Below, one piece after another: positions 43,042 through 55,052 of a stretch of DNA of 64,000 nucleotides. A program made the position numbers and the translations under genes. Within the stretch, counting starts at the first letter, position 1. Each line of letters opens with the position of its first letter. The stretch lies in the NCBI GenBank assembly GCA_021527695.1, contig JAKFAO010000009.1:1178001-1242000 (forward strand), given 5' to 3'. This stretch comes from Naematelia aurantialba. Taxonomy: Eukaryota; Basidiomycota; Tremellomycetes; Tremellales; Naemateliaceae. Under the pieces are notes generated by a model that searched no databases, had not been told where the DNA came from, and saw only the letters and a list, made by a program, of their open reading frames with translations.

Positions 43042-44554
43042 TCATCCTGCCAATTCGTTGTGAGACATATCAGAACAGTTTCCGCCCGGACATTCAAACC
43101 GAGAATGAATTAGGTAACTCATATCATGCGGGCCGAACACCTGCGTCAGATATTCGAGGTCGCCTTCGGTTGAAGCAAGGTCCGTACAGATGTGCACCAA
43201 GTGATACCCTTCAATAGCGAGAGCCTTGGTGACGCGAACAAGCATATCGGTGCCCTCTGCAGTATCTATCAGGAATGGGATACTCCTTCAACGGCATTGG
43301 CAGTGCACTTACTTGGCTGGACAGGTCTGTGCTCAAGTTTTGGCAAGCGCTGTGAGCAGAATCGCACTTGACGCCCTTGTCCTTCCTCCGCACGTTCGGA
43401 AAAGCCAACGATAGGGCGTCTTACCCCTCTTGTTGTGTACATGAACATCCTTGGTGCTTGGTAGAGTTCAATGCTGAGCACATTGGGGTCCAGAGTTGCG
43501 TCAGCGAGCTTGAAGAGGCGCTCAGTGCACAGACATAATAGATCGCTGTAGATCGTCATATCAAAGATAGCCGGCAGGTACTGAACCCGAAAGGTGCGTA
43601 CGGTGGGCGGCAAGACGATTGGATCTTGTAAGGAACACGCTCCCAGATCCACGAAATCCTTGCATGTGATGGTGAGAAGTTCTGGCATGCGGGCCGCTGC
43701 TCTCATGATGTCCTTACCGGGCTGATTGAATGTGTTCATGCCTAGCACCAGGTGCTCACATCTTGTGGACAATTTGAATAGGTCATCCACCTCCTTTAAT
43801 TTGGGACCATTGGCTCGCTACATGGGTGAAGGCTGTCAGCATGAGAGTCACCGACCATTTCAAACCCCAACCGCCGAATGCTCACAATTTCTTGGTCACG
43901 AGAGTTTCCAGTGGCGTTCTCGGTCAAACGAAGAGGATGCTCATCATTGATACGGTTGGTGACACTCAAGTTAAGAGTAATGGTCTGAACCTCGCACCAT
44001 GTGATGCCAGTGAGGCGGTAAGTATCAGAGACTGTTAGATGTTGAGCCACGCCCTGGAAGGATTCGGGAATGTCTCGGTTCTCTTCCGTGTTCTCATAAG
44101 GCGTCCGGATCGAGTGGAACAGGAGACGAAAGGTCGAATGACGGACGTGTCGGCAGGTTTGAGAAAACCGAACAAGATCGTCACGGTTGAGCAAGGAGCC
44201 AATCAAAGCAAGCACATCTGAGTTAGCTCTGTTCTCAAACTTCGCCTCCGCCCCAGGCCGAGAGGAAGACCCGCCTTCCGTTCCTGGGTTCCTCTGGGAA
44301 CGGACGGACACTAAAGAGCCAGAGCTCTGAACAATGGACGAGAAGTTGCAACACTCTCCCAAAGTTTCGGGTACATAAAACGGAGCGAGACTGCTGTCGT
44401 GCTGGTCTTTGAGCGCGTCAGAATTGTCAGGCCCCGCTGCATCAGAAAGCGAGTTCTGAACAGAGGGGCGAGATCCTTCGAGAGGGGCTCTTGGAGCGTT
44501 GGAGCCCGGGATGTCCGAGAGTGGCGACGAAATACACCTATATCCATCAGACAT
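43042..44554 (-). CDS. F-box-like paralogue, family I, copy 2
   Basis: The start at 44554 gives MSDGYRCISSPLSDIPGSNA and a long Ser/Pro-rich disordered leader of about 100 residues. The F-box-like block is DVLALIGSLLNRDDLVRFSQ then TCRHVRHSTFRLLFHSIRTP, followed by QHLTVSDTYRLTGITWCEVQ. After an intron near 43817-43890 the second half reads STRCEHLVLGMNTFNQPGKD, VLPPTVRTFRVQYLPAIFDM, LDPNVLSIELYQAPRMF, IVGFSERAEEGQGRQVRFCS. The tail (VTKALAIEGYHLVHICTDLA, YLTQVFGPHDMSYLIHSRF) ends in a Cys-containing segment (ECPGGNCSD) and is unlike the other copies. Intact by eye. Confidence 0.75.
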
Positions 44555-45095
44555 ACTGTGAGCGAGGAAGGACGGCCGGGATGTCGGTATTCTGTGCTTG
44601 TGACAGTGCTTATATATTCCAACTCCCAGAACGCCTCCGTTGATCTGTTGTGTGGAGCTGAGCCCTCTGATGCATCAAGGGAGGGACCTTTCCATAGCGT
44701 TACCGTGACCTCACAGCGCCAGTTTCATGTATGACCTTCTGGGCCGGCCTTCAGCGCCTCAGCTTCCAAGGTCTACGTCATGAGAAGGCGGCCATGGGCT
44801 GTCATGGCACCGTGGCAAATCCTGCAAGAACAACTTTCAAGAAGATCGTTTCCCTCCCAGGAATTGACCATTGAGAGGACTCTGATTCTAGTACTGTTAC
44901 ATGTCACAAGAGTCGCAGCGGCGTGGGGTAGTTCCACAGGACTTGTTAAGCTCTGACGTACTTCTTCATTGGTTTCTTGGCAGTCGGACTAATGTTAGAT
45001 CACAGTAGCAAGGCAACCTGACTTCAGTCCCGTTCTGGAATTGAACACTACACCCTCACCATGCATACACATACCCTCGTCGACGCTGTGCCAAT
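44555..45095. other. Intergenic gap between family I copies 2 and 3
   Basis: A 541-bp gap without a supported gene; promoter of copy 2 and 3' flank of copy 3. Confidence 0.45.
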
Positions 45096-46342
45096 CTATG
45101 AGGACCAAGTTCCATCAATACGAGACGGGAGTGAGGGAGATGGACTGGGATATGGCCACCGTCGCTTTGCCAACTGGATCACTGTCTTGTCTATGCCCAT
45201 TGCACGGGCTTCGCCAAGGCTTGTCCAGGAAAATTCAACCATGGGCTGTTCATCAGAATAGTATAGGGACGCACTTTCTACATACCTTGTTCAGCAATCA
45301 CAAACTGCCAGTCGCAGGAAAGGACTCACTTTGCTTTTCAGACAAAGTCACCTCCGTTGACAGGTCTGCCAGCGTTACACTGAGTTTTCTGGTGCCGCTC
45401 GGGTGCTCGCTGCTAGCATCTGACGATCCGTACAGCCTCTGCGCTCTGTCCCAAAGAACGTCCAAGATGCCCATGCTCCCGCGAAACTTGATACTCAGGG
45501 AACTCGGATCCACCTCTGGATCGGAAAATTGTATCGAGTTGATCTTGCTTAGCCTTGCCATTTCTTCCCCCAATTGATGGTAATCGATCATGTTTGAGGA
45601 ACCGTCAATCTCCAAAGTCCGTACGGTAGATGGGAGAATGAAGGGCAATCCGACAGGAAGGAAAGTATTGTATGTAATAGTTCTCAGCGAGCTGACTTGA
45701 GTAGCAAGACGCAAGACGTGCTGCAAGTAATCTAAGTTCCCGTCACTGTATATAACGAGGCGCTGGCACTTGGAAGCTTTACTGAAGAGGTAGTCGACTT
45801 CAGCCCATTTGGGAATCTGATAGGGGAAGTGAGTTTAGCAGCAAAACAGATACTGAGGCCGAAGCGCCTTGTAAGACCTCGGTACTTACCTGCTCGTAGG
45901 CCCCGTTGGGCATGAAACGCTGTTCGTTGCGGTGATCCTGTATTTTCTTCTCGAGCTCTTTGCGAAGGAGAATTGTTTCAAATTCACACCACTCTAGTTT
46001 AGTCAAATCGTATGTTCCATAGGCACTGAGACGAGTGGCGTAGGGGCGGAGTGACTCTGGGGGACCGCTCTCTGCTTGTTCCTTCCGCTTTGTGTACGGT
46101 GTATGCAGATGGCTGAAGATGAGCGGTAAGAGTGTGCGTCGCACCGCGACGCAAGTTCTCGAAAAACTCATTTGGTCCTGGGAGGAGAGGCGGTCACCGA
46201 TCAAGCGAAGGACATCTGGATTTAAACTCTCGAAAGGCGTGCTGTTGTGGATTTGAGACCCTGGGGTAGATCCCGGGGCCAAGGAAGAAGCAGACTGTAC
46301 GAGTGCGAGGCTATTCGAGGAGCAGTCGGATTCACTGGCCAT
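45096..46342 (-). CDS. F-box-like paralogue, family I, copy 3
   Basis: The start at 46342 gives MASESDCSSNSLALVQSASS with a shorter Ser-rich leader. The F-box-like block is LNPDVLRLIGDRLSSQDQMS then FSRTCVAVRRTLLPLIFSHL, the clearest of the four. It continues RLSAYGTYDLTKLEWCEFET. The second half reads ASKCQRLVIYSDGNLDYLQH, FILPSTVRTLEIDGSSNMID, FSDPEVDPSSLSIKFRGSMG and RKLSVTLADLSTEVTLSEKQ. A final exon joins after an intron of roughly 100 nt and ends in a Pro/Ser-rich tail (RRWPYPSPSPSLPS). The 'GFSE...VRF' signature of copies 2 and 4 is replaced here, so this copy has diverged in that segment. Confidence 0.73.
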
Positions 46343-47515
46343 TATGGTGTCTCTCACGAGCGGGAAGAGACAAGCACACCCCAAACTGCCATGTATATTG
46401 AAGTGATTTCGCCCAGGCCATATTGGTGGAAGGCCGGGGGCGAAGAATCCAAGAGAGCTTCCACACTCTGAACCACAACACAACTCATGGAGTTACCTTG
46501 CCTTCGGCCTTTGTGAATGGAAGATCGCTGACGCTGATATGACGTCAGTCTAGCAGTGTGCAGTCCAAGGCTCCACAGCATCCCACAGATGTCAGATGCG
46601 CCTTCGTGGGTGGGGGTTTGTTCGTTGTGAAGCCACCCCGGACTTTCTCACGGACCAAGAAGAATGCTCTTAATCTAGACTTATTCCCCACGACTTCGAT
46701 TTATGCTGTGATTGAGTCATCTCTCTCATACCATAGCCCCCGGCTACGTCACCACCCTATGATAACTGAGTCAGGGTTGAAGCCCGGACAGAGCAGTCTG
46801 CTCCTTCTCTTCCGTCGAAATTGCAGTTTAGCGGCGTATTGCTCAACCTGGCAAACGAGAGAACCTCATTACTTCCTCTGCACGGTCATACTGAGGGCTA
46901 GGACAGGAGATGGGTACGTCTGAACTGAAGGACTGTAGTACATTCGTCGGACAGAAGCCACTTGCCAGATAGGGGCCGAGACATCAACTGTTACGGAACG
47001 GAGATCTGTAAGGCCGTATACGGCATTCGCGAGTAGGAAAGTGACACCACAAGTGATGCATGCAATCCTCAGGCAGACCTGTACGCTCTGATGCTCAAAT
47101 GCATCAGCCACATGGCCCAAGACAGGGCGAGACAACATCTGAAAGTTTCCTGAAACTCCCGTCCAGTCCACGCATGGGAAACGGGGAAGTGGCGAAAACG
47201 AGATTAGGTCTTGACGAGGACGAGCTGGTTGTTCGTGGCTGGACAGAATTGTTTTTTTTAGGTTCAATAAGGTTTCTCATAGTTTTGTGCTGGTTGGGGA
47301 TGAGTAAGACTCAAATGCGGGGGATATATATATATATATATTTCATATGGTACGTTCCCACTCTCTTGTTGCGGTTCCATATGACGTCTCACTCTGTCAC
47401 CGATGTGGTAGATGGTCAGGTGGACGAATGTACATGCGCAGCTTATGTCCGCCTAGATATATCCATCATGCTATGGGGAGTTCATGTGGATCGTCGTTAG
47501 AGTCGTCATTATTCG
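46343..47515. other. 1.2-kb gap between family I copies 3 and 4
   Basis: The largest gap in the array. No frame with family or other domain similarity is visible on either strand. A TA dinucleotide run lies at about 47323-47341. Confidence 0.45.
47323..47341. repeat. (TA)n microsatellite
   Basis: Nine or so AT dinucleotides in a row, downstream of family I copy 4. Confidence 0.9.
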
Positions 47516-49033
47516 TCACCCTTCGTCGTCATCATCAACTTCATGTGACGAGTTTATCATCTGGCTAAACTCGATCAGTCGAGTCGTGTGAGCCCTCTTA
47601 TCGAGGGTGGACATGAAATAATAATCCCTCTCTGTTAGAAACGTTGATTCTTGAAAAGCTATCATGTCGGGGACGTCTTCATTATTCAGCGAAGACGATT
47701 TGATTGTGAAGGCGACGCACTTACTCGACTCTGGGTCTGCACTGTCAGCATTTGACAATCTTGCGCAGTAGAATCGGACTATGCGTCCTCGTTGGGTGGA
47801 ATCATTCCCATCCTCTAGACTACCGAGTTCCGAGAACCCAGAAACTCGTTCTCTATCTCCCCTCAATAGCTCTACAAGGCTTCTCGGAACCCCAAACTGG
47901 TCAATGACGAGAAGCTTAGGATCCACCACTGGATCAGAATACTGGACGGCACTCTGGTCGACTAGTATTCGCAAAGATCGATTCATAAACCACGCGTCAG
48001 TCTTATGCCGATTTTGAACTCGTAATGTTCGGACCGTGGAGGGGAGGTAAAACGGCCTCGTAAACCCATAATGTACAAAGAAGTCGGACAGTATGTTCCT
48101 GAATGTGAGCGTCTTCAATGTCTGCGCCTGAGCCGCAGATTTCAGGATATCCGGTACGTAATCGCCTGCTTTCACATCTGTTAGAACGAGATGCTCGCAC
48201 TTTGATACACTGAACATGGTGTCGATATGGTCCCACTTGAGACTTACCTCTCGCTGACAGATGAAGCAATGTTAGTACGAGACGCATAGTAAGGATAGCC
48301 GGCGTCCTTTGAAAGGCGCAATACTCACTATCGAGTCGAAGCGGCGGCGACGGCTTTCCCGTTTGTGGTCTTCATCCAGCAAGGAGAGTAGGTCTCCAGT
48401 CAACTCGATCGTCTGAGTTCCACACCAACTCAGATGAGTCAAGTCGTAATCTGCGTGGATACTGAAGCATCGAGCGAACGCACTGAGTCTTGCCGGTGGA
48501 CCTCGTGGGGATGTGTCGTCGGCAGCCACCTTTGGTGTGCGCAGGAATTTGAACAGAACAGGTGAGACTGTATCGCGCACGTAATGGGACGTTCTAGCCA
48601 ATTCCATCAGATCTTCATGGTCCAGAAAGTGGCTTATCATGAGAAGGGCGTCGAGGTTCAAGAATGGTACAATTGGCTTTGTGCTGGTTTCAGAACCCTG
48701 GTCAGATATGGGGCAATTTTGGCACCCGTCGATATTCGTTTCTGTGTGCAGCGGCATGTTCGACTCTGCCTGATTCGTATTCGGTCTCTCCTCCTCTATG
48801 TCACTCGCCTGAGACGTTGCCCGTTGCTTCTCCAGAACCCCGGAGTCCGCAGAGTGTATCCGGTCTTCGGTGTACGGACTCGTAGAGCGCTGCTGGGCAC
48901 TGGGCTGTATGTCATCTAGCTGAACATAGTGGTTACTTGTACCACTCGAGGATCCAAATGGCGAGCTTGGGGAAGTGGAATGGTTACTGCTCAAACAGTT
49001 CAGCTTCCCAAGTATCTCTCGAACGACACCCAT
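47516..49033 (-). CDS. F-box-like paralogue, family I, copy 4
   Basis: The start at 49033 gives MGVVREILGKLNCLSSNHST and the longest Ser/Thr-rich leader of the family (about 115 residues). The F-box-like block is LNLDALLMISHFLDHEDLME then LARTSHYVRDTVSPVLFKFL, followed by FSIHADYDLTHLSWCGTQTI. After an intron near 48250-48325 the second half reads VSKCEHLVLTDVKAGDYVPD, FYLPSTVRTLRVQNRHKTD, YSDPVVDPKLLVIDQFGVPR, VSGFSELGSLED and RGRIVRFYCARLSNADS. The last stretch (TFLTERDYYFMSTLDKRAHT) ends in an acidic run (DDDDEG). Intact by eye; function unknown. Confidence 0.75.
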
Positions 49034-49739
49034 GCTGGATTTAGCCCAGAACGGTAGAGACCAAGAGAAACAGAGCAGTGTCAGGCTTTCAAAGTCGGGC
49101 TGGACTTTGTGTTGCCACTCCCCCCGGTCTGAGACGGAGAGTTCAAAGGATTGGGTCGTCTAGTGCTTCCTGATTGGCCGTAGTCTGTCTATTGTCCTTG
49201 TTGTGGCGCTGTCCTTCGCTTGAAATGGCGAGACGTCATCTAAATCCGTGAGAAGACATTCCGACGGCCAGGTTTTTTCAAGGTATGTTGTTGGTCAGGC
49301 CACGGGCGTCGAGAATTCGCACTATGCAAAGCCTCTTATGGAGAGCGTCATTCAGAATGGACCTGTACGGGACCGAGTTCAGTCACAATCAAAATTCTGG
49401 GCTCAGGTCAAGCAGTGTGGAGCAGTCGAAGAGATGACGGTCCTATGTAGCCAGCGCACGGACCATGTGTAAGTTTAGAGGCTCCTTCCTCCTCGAGGAT
49501 ATATGAGTTGAAAAACGGAGTCTGCAAATTCGATGCACGACTCCTGTACCTAGCGCCTTATGCTTAGTAAAATAAAGGCTGCATGCTGACTGAGAAACTT
49601 GCATTGGATACATCATTCATCCGTCATACCACAGGTAGGCAGGGTCCGCCGCAGGCAAGCATTAGACTGTTAAGCAGTGGCGACACGTAGCTACTATAGA
49701 AGGACAGCCATAGGGTGGTCATCATCCGATGATCGCTGT
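49034..49739. other. Intergenic region between F-box array and MFS gene
   Basis: A 706-bp gap with no supported gene on either strand; it should hold the promoter of family I copy 4 and the 3' flank of the transporter. Confidence 0.45.
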
Positions 49740-51991
49740 CTAACGGATGCGTGCCTCCGCTTTGAGCTTCTCGTCACCAGCCCGTCTGAGCGAATGGCTC
49801 TGAACGAGAAAGACAGCGAAGAAGGAGAGGGAACAGCAAGCGACCATCAAGTAAAAGATGTTGCGGATGCCTTGGGCTGCTCCGCGTCAGCTGTGCCATG
49901 CGCGCTAAGTTGCTTTATGTAGCACTGACTGTAAGCAAGGAGCGCATCTGTTTGCTGAGATGAGGTGAGATTGAGTGTACGGATGGTTGTCGGGTCTGAC
50001 AGGATCAGGTCCAAGGTCTGCGAGTCAAGCTCGCCCGATAATCGCGACCTGAAAATCAACTGATCAAGACGAAATGCTGATTTCACGCTCCGCAACTCAC
50101 TGGACGGTGTTGCTTAGCAACGCGCTACAAGCTGCCAACGCAATCGTCCCTCCTATCGACCTTAAGAAGTTTCGGGTCCCCGTCGCCACAGCCATCTCGC
50201 TCCTCTGCACTGACGCTTGAATGGCCACGAGGCTCGTCTGGAGTGTGAGGCCTGCCCCAACTCCAGCTATGACTTGATATCCTATTGTCTTTGCATCTGA
50301 AATGTTGGGTGACACGGTCGACAGCAAGCCGGACGCAACCGCCCAGATCGCGTACCCGAAATAGAGGACTGGCTTGTACTTGCCCGTCCTGGACACAATG
50401 TAGCCAGCGGCGAAAGAGGAGTACGTTTGGAGGAGCACGAGTGGCAGAAGAAGGATACCTGACCGCACGGGCGAAGAACCCCGCACAACCTGATAGAACT
50501 GGGGAAGCTAGAGGGCGTCAGATGAACGCATATGAACATGCACTGGGCGGACACACGTAATAGACGGTACTGTACGAGACAATGCCGGTGAGAAATGCTC
50601 CTCCACCCGATCCGACCACAGTCCGATTCAGGAAGAGGTTCACTGGGAGGCGCAAATCGGCATAGTTCTCGTTGAACGTCGAGGGACTCACTCGGTATCA
50701 ACGGGAAAGTGGCGAATTTGATTTCCACACCGACGAAGACTACGAGCAAGACAATCCCCATGATGAGAGGCACCAGTACCGCGGCTGAACCCCACGCGAA
50801 CTTGTTACCGCCCCTATTCTTATCAGCTTGTATGCCTCACACACGCCGCGCTCACCATGATAACGCAATGAGGATCAGCAGGACCGATGTAAAAATCACC
50901 ACGGAGCCGAGGTAATCGACCTTCCTCAACTTCGCCTTCATATTGCCTTGTAGTGGCTTTTGCGGGAGGACTATTTGCACCACGATTATGGCGACGCTAG
51001 TGAGGGGAATGTTGATGTACTGTAGTGAGTTAGAGGGCCCCTTTGTGCAGAAGCGGACTCACAAAGCACCACCTCCAAGATAGCTTCTCGGTGAATATAC
51101 CCCCAAGCAAGGGCCCCAGTGCACCTGCCACTGAGAGTATCACTCCGAAAAATCCTTGATATTTGCCTCGCTTCTCTAGAGTCACAATATCCGAGATGAT
51201 AATCATCACTGTTGTCAAAATCCCCCCTCCGCCGATACCAGCTACAGCGCCTTTGCCCGATATTAGTGGCTTTGCATTTGGTCGAAATGGCTCACGGCAA
51301 ATAATGAGCATGATCAGGGATCGAGACACGGCGCAAAGGATTGATCCTAGGAGGAATATGGTCATGCAGAAGAGCAAGACAGCCTTGCAACTCGATCAGC
51401 ACTTCGGGAGGGAATGAGTGATGTGACATACCTTTCTTCCGTAGATATCTGACAACCGTCCGTACAGGGGCTGAACCGCCGTCGAGGTGAGCAGGTACGA
51501 CGACGCCACCCAGGATGATAAGCTCGCATCATTAAACACACGGCCAATAGTAGGGAGTGCAGTCGAAACACTACGCCAGTCCAGAGACACCTATTCAGCA
51601 CAAATTGCAGGGCTGTGAAATGTATCGTACATGGTTTGATTGAGCATGGCGCCTGCTGAATTTCAGTGTCTGCTCTGTTTATGATGCAAAACTGAGCTGA
51701 GGACATACAAAATAGAGCACAGACGAGTCCCACACATACCACCATCTGCTGCTTAAACGGCATCAAGTTCGTTTGGTCCGACAAGCCAGTTGGGGGGTTG
51801 TCCTCAACATGCACATCATTGACATCAGGAACCTGTTCGTTTGCCTGCACTTGCGCTTCCAGGTCTTTTGTGTCTTGTGAACCATCAAGCGGCGCTATCG
51901 TCGACTCTACAGGCTCTACTGATGACCAAGTGTCCGTTTGAGCAGCCGGGAGAGCTTGCAGTGCCACCGAACCGACCCGGCCAGCCTCCAT
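49740..51991 (-). CDS. MFS drug:H+ antiporter, DHA2 type (14 TM)
   Basis: Major facilitator exporter expected in the plasma membrane, exporting drugs, toxins or metabolites by proton antiport. The ATG at 51991 gives MEAGRVGSVALQALPAAQTD and an acidic cytosolic N-terminus. Family motifs: TALPTIGRVFNDASLSSWVA, the loop 2-3 motif QPLYGRLSDIYGRKAV, the antiporter motif in GFFGVILSVAGALGPLLGGI followed by FTEKLSWRWCFYINIP, VDYLGSVVIFTSVLLILIAL with SWGG, and YYLPQFYQVVRGSSPVRSGI. Later helices include GVGAGLTLQTSLVAIQASV and TGTRNFLRSIGGTIALAACS. The final exons join LLAYTQGIRNIFYLMV, the usual DHA2 ending, then a basic tail stopping at 49740. Divergent from a Zn2Cys6 regulator that may control it. 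No break seen. Confidence 0.9.
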
Positions 51992-52434
51992 ATCGAGAAT
52001 TGAACCAGAAAACTGATTTCGCAAGACGAAATGAGGGGTGAAGGTAGAGAGCTGTCCTACGCATACTTTGCTTGGCTGGGCTACTTATGGCCTCATGTTG
52101 CGGGGACGGCATAGGGGACAACGTTGTGAGCGAAGAATGCCGTCCCCAAATGGCAGGAAATAGCCGAGAGTCTCCGGTCGCTCCGGAGAAGCTCGCTTGT
52201 CTTGGTATTACCGTTGAGAACAGTTTCGCGGCTGGGTCAACGGCCCAGCGAGCACCATATCCCCTCTCCCTGTCCCCATTCGATATCAGGGCTTAGAGGT
52301 CTACATGCCCCCCCTCAAAAAGTGACAGAGATCGGAGACAGGCATAAGATCTCCTGGTCACGATTGTTACGTATCACGTGACCTGCCGATGAACAACAAA
52401 CAGCAGCTTCAACTTACTCAGAGGCAGCCAAGTC
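51992..52434. promoter_or_regulatory. Shared MFS/regulator promoter with an 11-bp inverted repeat
   Basis: A 443-bp gap between divergent starts. It contains a perfect inverted repeat, GGGGACGGCAT at 52102-52112 and ATGCCGTCCCC at 52137-52147 (24-bp spacer). Downstream is a pair of CTCCGG elements at 52172-52177 and 52181-52186, the second inside the palindrome CTCCGGAG. A CACGTG box lies at 52375-52380. CGG-containing repeats are the usual recognition elements of Zn2Cys6 proteins, so the regulator encoded alongside is the natural candidate to bind here; that link is inference. Confidence 0.6.
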
Positions 52435-55052
52435 ATGTCTTTACAGGCGGACTTAGATCCGTTCAGAGGGGCCTCAGATCCACACGATTCGTCTCCTAGA
52501 GCCAAGAGAGCTCGGACCGGTGAGTTTGATCTTCGCCGAATCTCATTTTCTCGTTGACGATCTGTGCTGAATGTTTCACCAGGATGCCTGACGTGCCGCG
52601 CACGGAAGATCAGATGCGACGAGACTGCGGGGGGCTGCAAGAATTGCGAGATACGACGCGTGGTCTGTGATGCCGCGTCACTGAATAGTCTGTCCTTACT
52701 CCCCGTTAGGCTATAAAGGAGGGCTCATGCTGACAGACTGGGCAGGCCGGGATGGAGCCCGTCCAGCCGAGTCTGGCTTCGAGATCTTGCCTGGCCCTGG
52801 CTCGTCTCAGACTCCAACAGCGACACACCACCCGACTCGTCGTCTCCCAGCATGCCTCCCCTGTCGAATAGCTCGCGCTAAATGCAGCCATGAGCGGCCA
52901 CGATGCACCAGGTGTCAGAGACTGAAGGTGGACTGCCGCTACCCCTCCCTGTCACCTACTCGCAGCTTGACCCAAGCTGCAGCTGCCAGATTCCAAGCTC
53001 GGACCAGCATCACTCCAGCAGGCCGAGCAGATACGGTCTCTGGGACTAGCGAAACTTCTCCGCTACCTATTGTTCGAGTCGATAGCAACGCAACGCCTAC
53101 TGAAACTTCAAGTGATGCTGCGCCCGGTGCTGCGCCGACCGACGCTTCCCTGCGCGCTTCCCTGTCTACGTGAGCGCCATATCCGTCCCACAGGCTTCTT
53201 TGGTTTACTCTTGTGTTCAGCGGACTGCCCGAATCGCCATTGCTCGATCGCCTAGTGGACACCTTTTTCGAATGCGTATATCCATACCAGGCCAATGGGT
53301 ACCTTCATCGAGGCACTCTCAAGCAGCGGATTCGTGATGGTGAAGCGCCGAGAATGCTTCTGCAGGCGATCTGCGCCATAAGCGTAAGATTCCTCCCTTT
53401 CGACGGACCAGATCGCTCGAGAGAAGCAGCTTCACCTGTCCATGCTCGATTATGGGCACAACAGGCCACGATGGACCTCATGACGAATGCGGAGATCTCA
53501 TGTGATACTGCCGCGGCTGCGCTTATCCTTGCTAAGGATGCGTCGTACAACGGCAAGTGGAACAATGGGATATCTCTGGGGGCAGTTGCGGCGCGTCATG
53601 CAGTGCAACTCAACTTATTTCGGGAGACTGAGACCGAACGCCACGGCCCACAGAATTGGACTGAACAAGAGACCCGACGACGCATCATGTTCGCAGCCTA
53701 TGGAGGAAATCGCAAGACGGCCGCTGGTGTCCCGGAGCTCGCCGTCTGTCCAGCATCTAGCATGAGGATACAACTCCCATGCGAAGAGCAGAACTTCGAG
53801 TCAGCAATTCTCCACCGTCTTCTTTCTTGCGCTGACTTGTCACGGTAGCCTGGCCATGCCGTGTGCCACACCCATTCCAACCCTGGAAGACGAAGATGTA
53901 TTGGTCGACCCGGAGCTTTATGGCAGCGTAGGTTTAATGGGACATTACATCCGATTGGTTGGGATGCGGTACCTGCTCCATCAGTACGTGTTGAACGATA
54001 CAGACCCACAGAACTTACGAGCTTTTGACAGATGGGTCAATGTGCATAACAGCCGGGTCCAGGACGCCCAGGCGACCGGGCATCGATTCTCCTTGGAGGC
54101 AGACCGCGACCTTCAACACATATTGCGCAAGCTTGCGGTGTGGAAAGCCACCCTACCGGCGAGATTCCACCTCACACGCGAGAATGTCTTTGCTCGACAT
54201 GGCACGTCCAGCCTGGGGCCGTTCATCATGTTGCATCTCTGGTATGACATGCTGCTGAGCGAGATGCACAACTGTGTCTACGAAGCGTACTCGCTGTCAG
54301 TTGCGGTCTCGACGTCGGAAACGGCCGCAGGGGCAGAATTGGCAAAGAGTACCTGCCTGGCACACGCGACAAGCATCGCCTACACACTTCGTTTATTGCA
54401 CCAAAACGTCGGACAGGACTTTACGCTTCTCGATTCGAGCTTTCCAGCCTTGTGTTTTGCTGCAGCGCGATTACAGCTACGTCACGGTATCCCGGATGGA
54501 TTTACGCAGCCACTCCTGGGGACTGCAGCTGATATCGCAAGCAATCTTCGGGTGCTCCTGGGCGCAATGGAACGGACAAGCACGTTCTTCCCCTCTGCTT
54601 CGATGTTGGTAAGTGACTCGTTTGTTCTTGTTCCTGTTCAAAGCCGAACGATGTTGAAATTGGGCTTAGATGACGGAACTGAAACGAATGATCGTGGTCA
54701 GTGGCTTCGACCCCTGGTGGCACGAGTGAGTACCTTTGCATTCCCATTCGAACGTCAGTTGTCGCATGCTTAGGATACAGGGACTCTGCGGCTCAAACAT
54801 CAGATGTGCCGGACCATCCATGGTTGCGGCGTCTGAAGAACCTTGAAGAACAGAAACAAGCGAAAGTGTGTAACACCCGTGATCATGCTTCGCGCTCCGC
54901 TAACCAGGGGGCAGATGCGCGATTACGCGATGGGTGGTGTGGGGAACATTGAGAGCTTGTCCTCCGATGCCGAGCTGTTCAGCCAGTTATTTGACCTCCA
55001 AAACTGGTTGCCATCGTATGACGCAGAGTGGTCTTCGGCACTGAATATGTAG
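52435..55052 (+). CDS. Transcription factor with two Zn2Cys6 clusters and fungal_trans domain
   Basis: The ATG at 52435 gives MSLQADLDPFRGASDPHDSS, then RAKRARTGCLTCRARKIRCD with GGCKNCEIRRVVC, a full Zn2Cys6 cluster formed across an intron. About 50 residues later a second cluster follows: RRLPACLPCRIARAKCSHER with PRCTRCQRLKVDCRYP, spacing CX2CX6CX5CX2CX6C. The middle homology region includes LLDRLVDTFFECVYPYQANG, MLLQAICAISVRFLPF, ISLGAVAARHAVQLNLFRET and EQETRRRIMFAAYGGNRKTA. After an intron ending near 53848 it continues IPTLEDEDVLVDPELYGSVG, WKATLPARFHLTRENVFARH and LHLWYDMLLSEMHNCVYEAY. The C-terminus (LFSQLFDLQNWLPSYDAEW) is acidic and aromatic, like an activation domain. Both clusters keep all six cysteines. 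Probable regulator of the divergent exporter. Confidence 0.87.
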
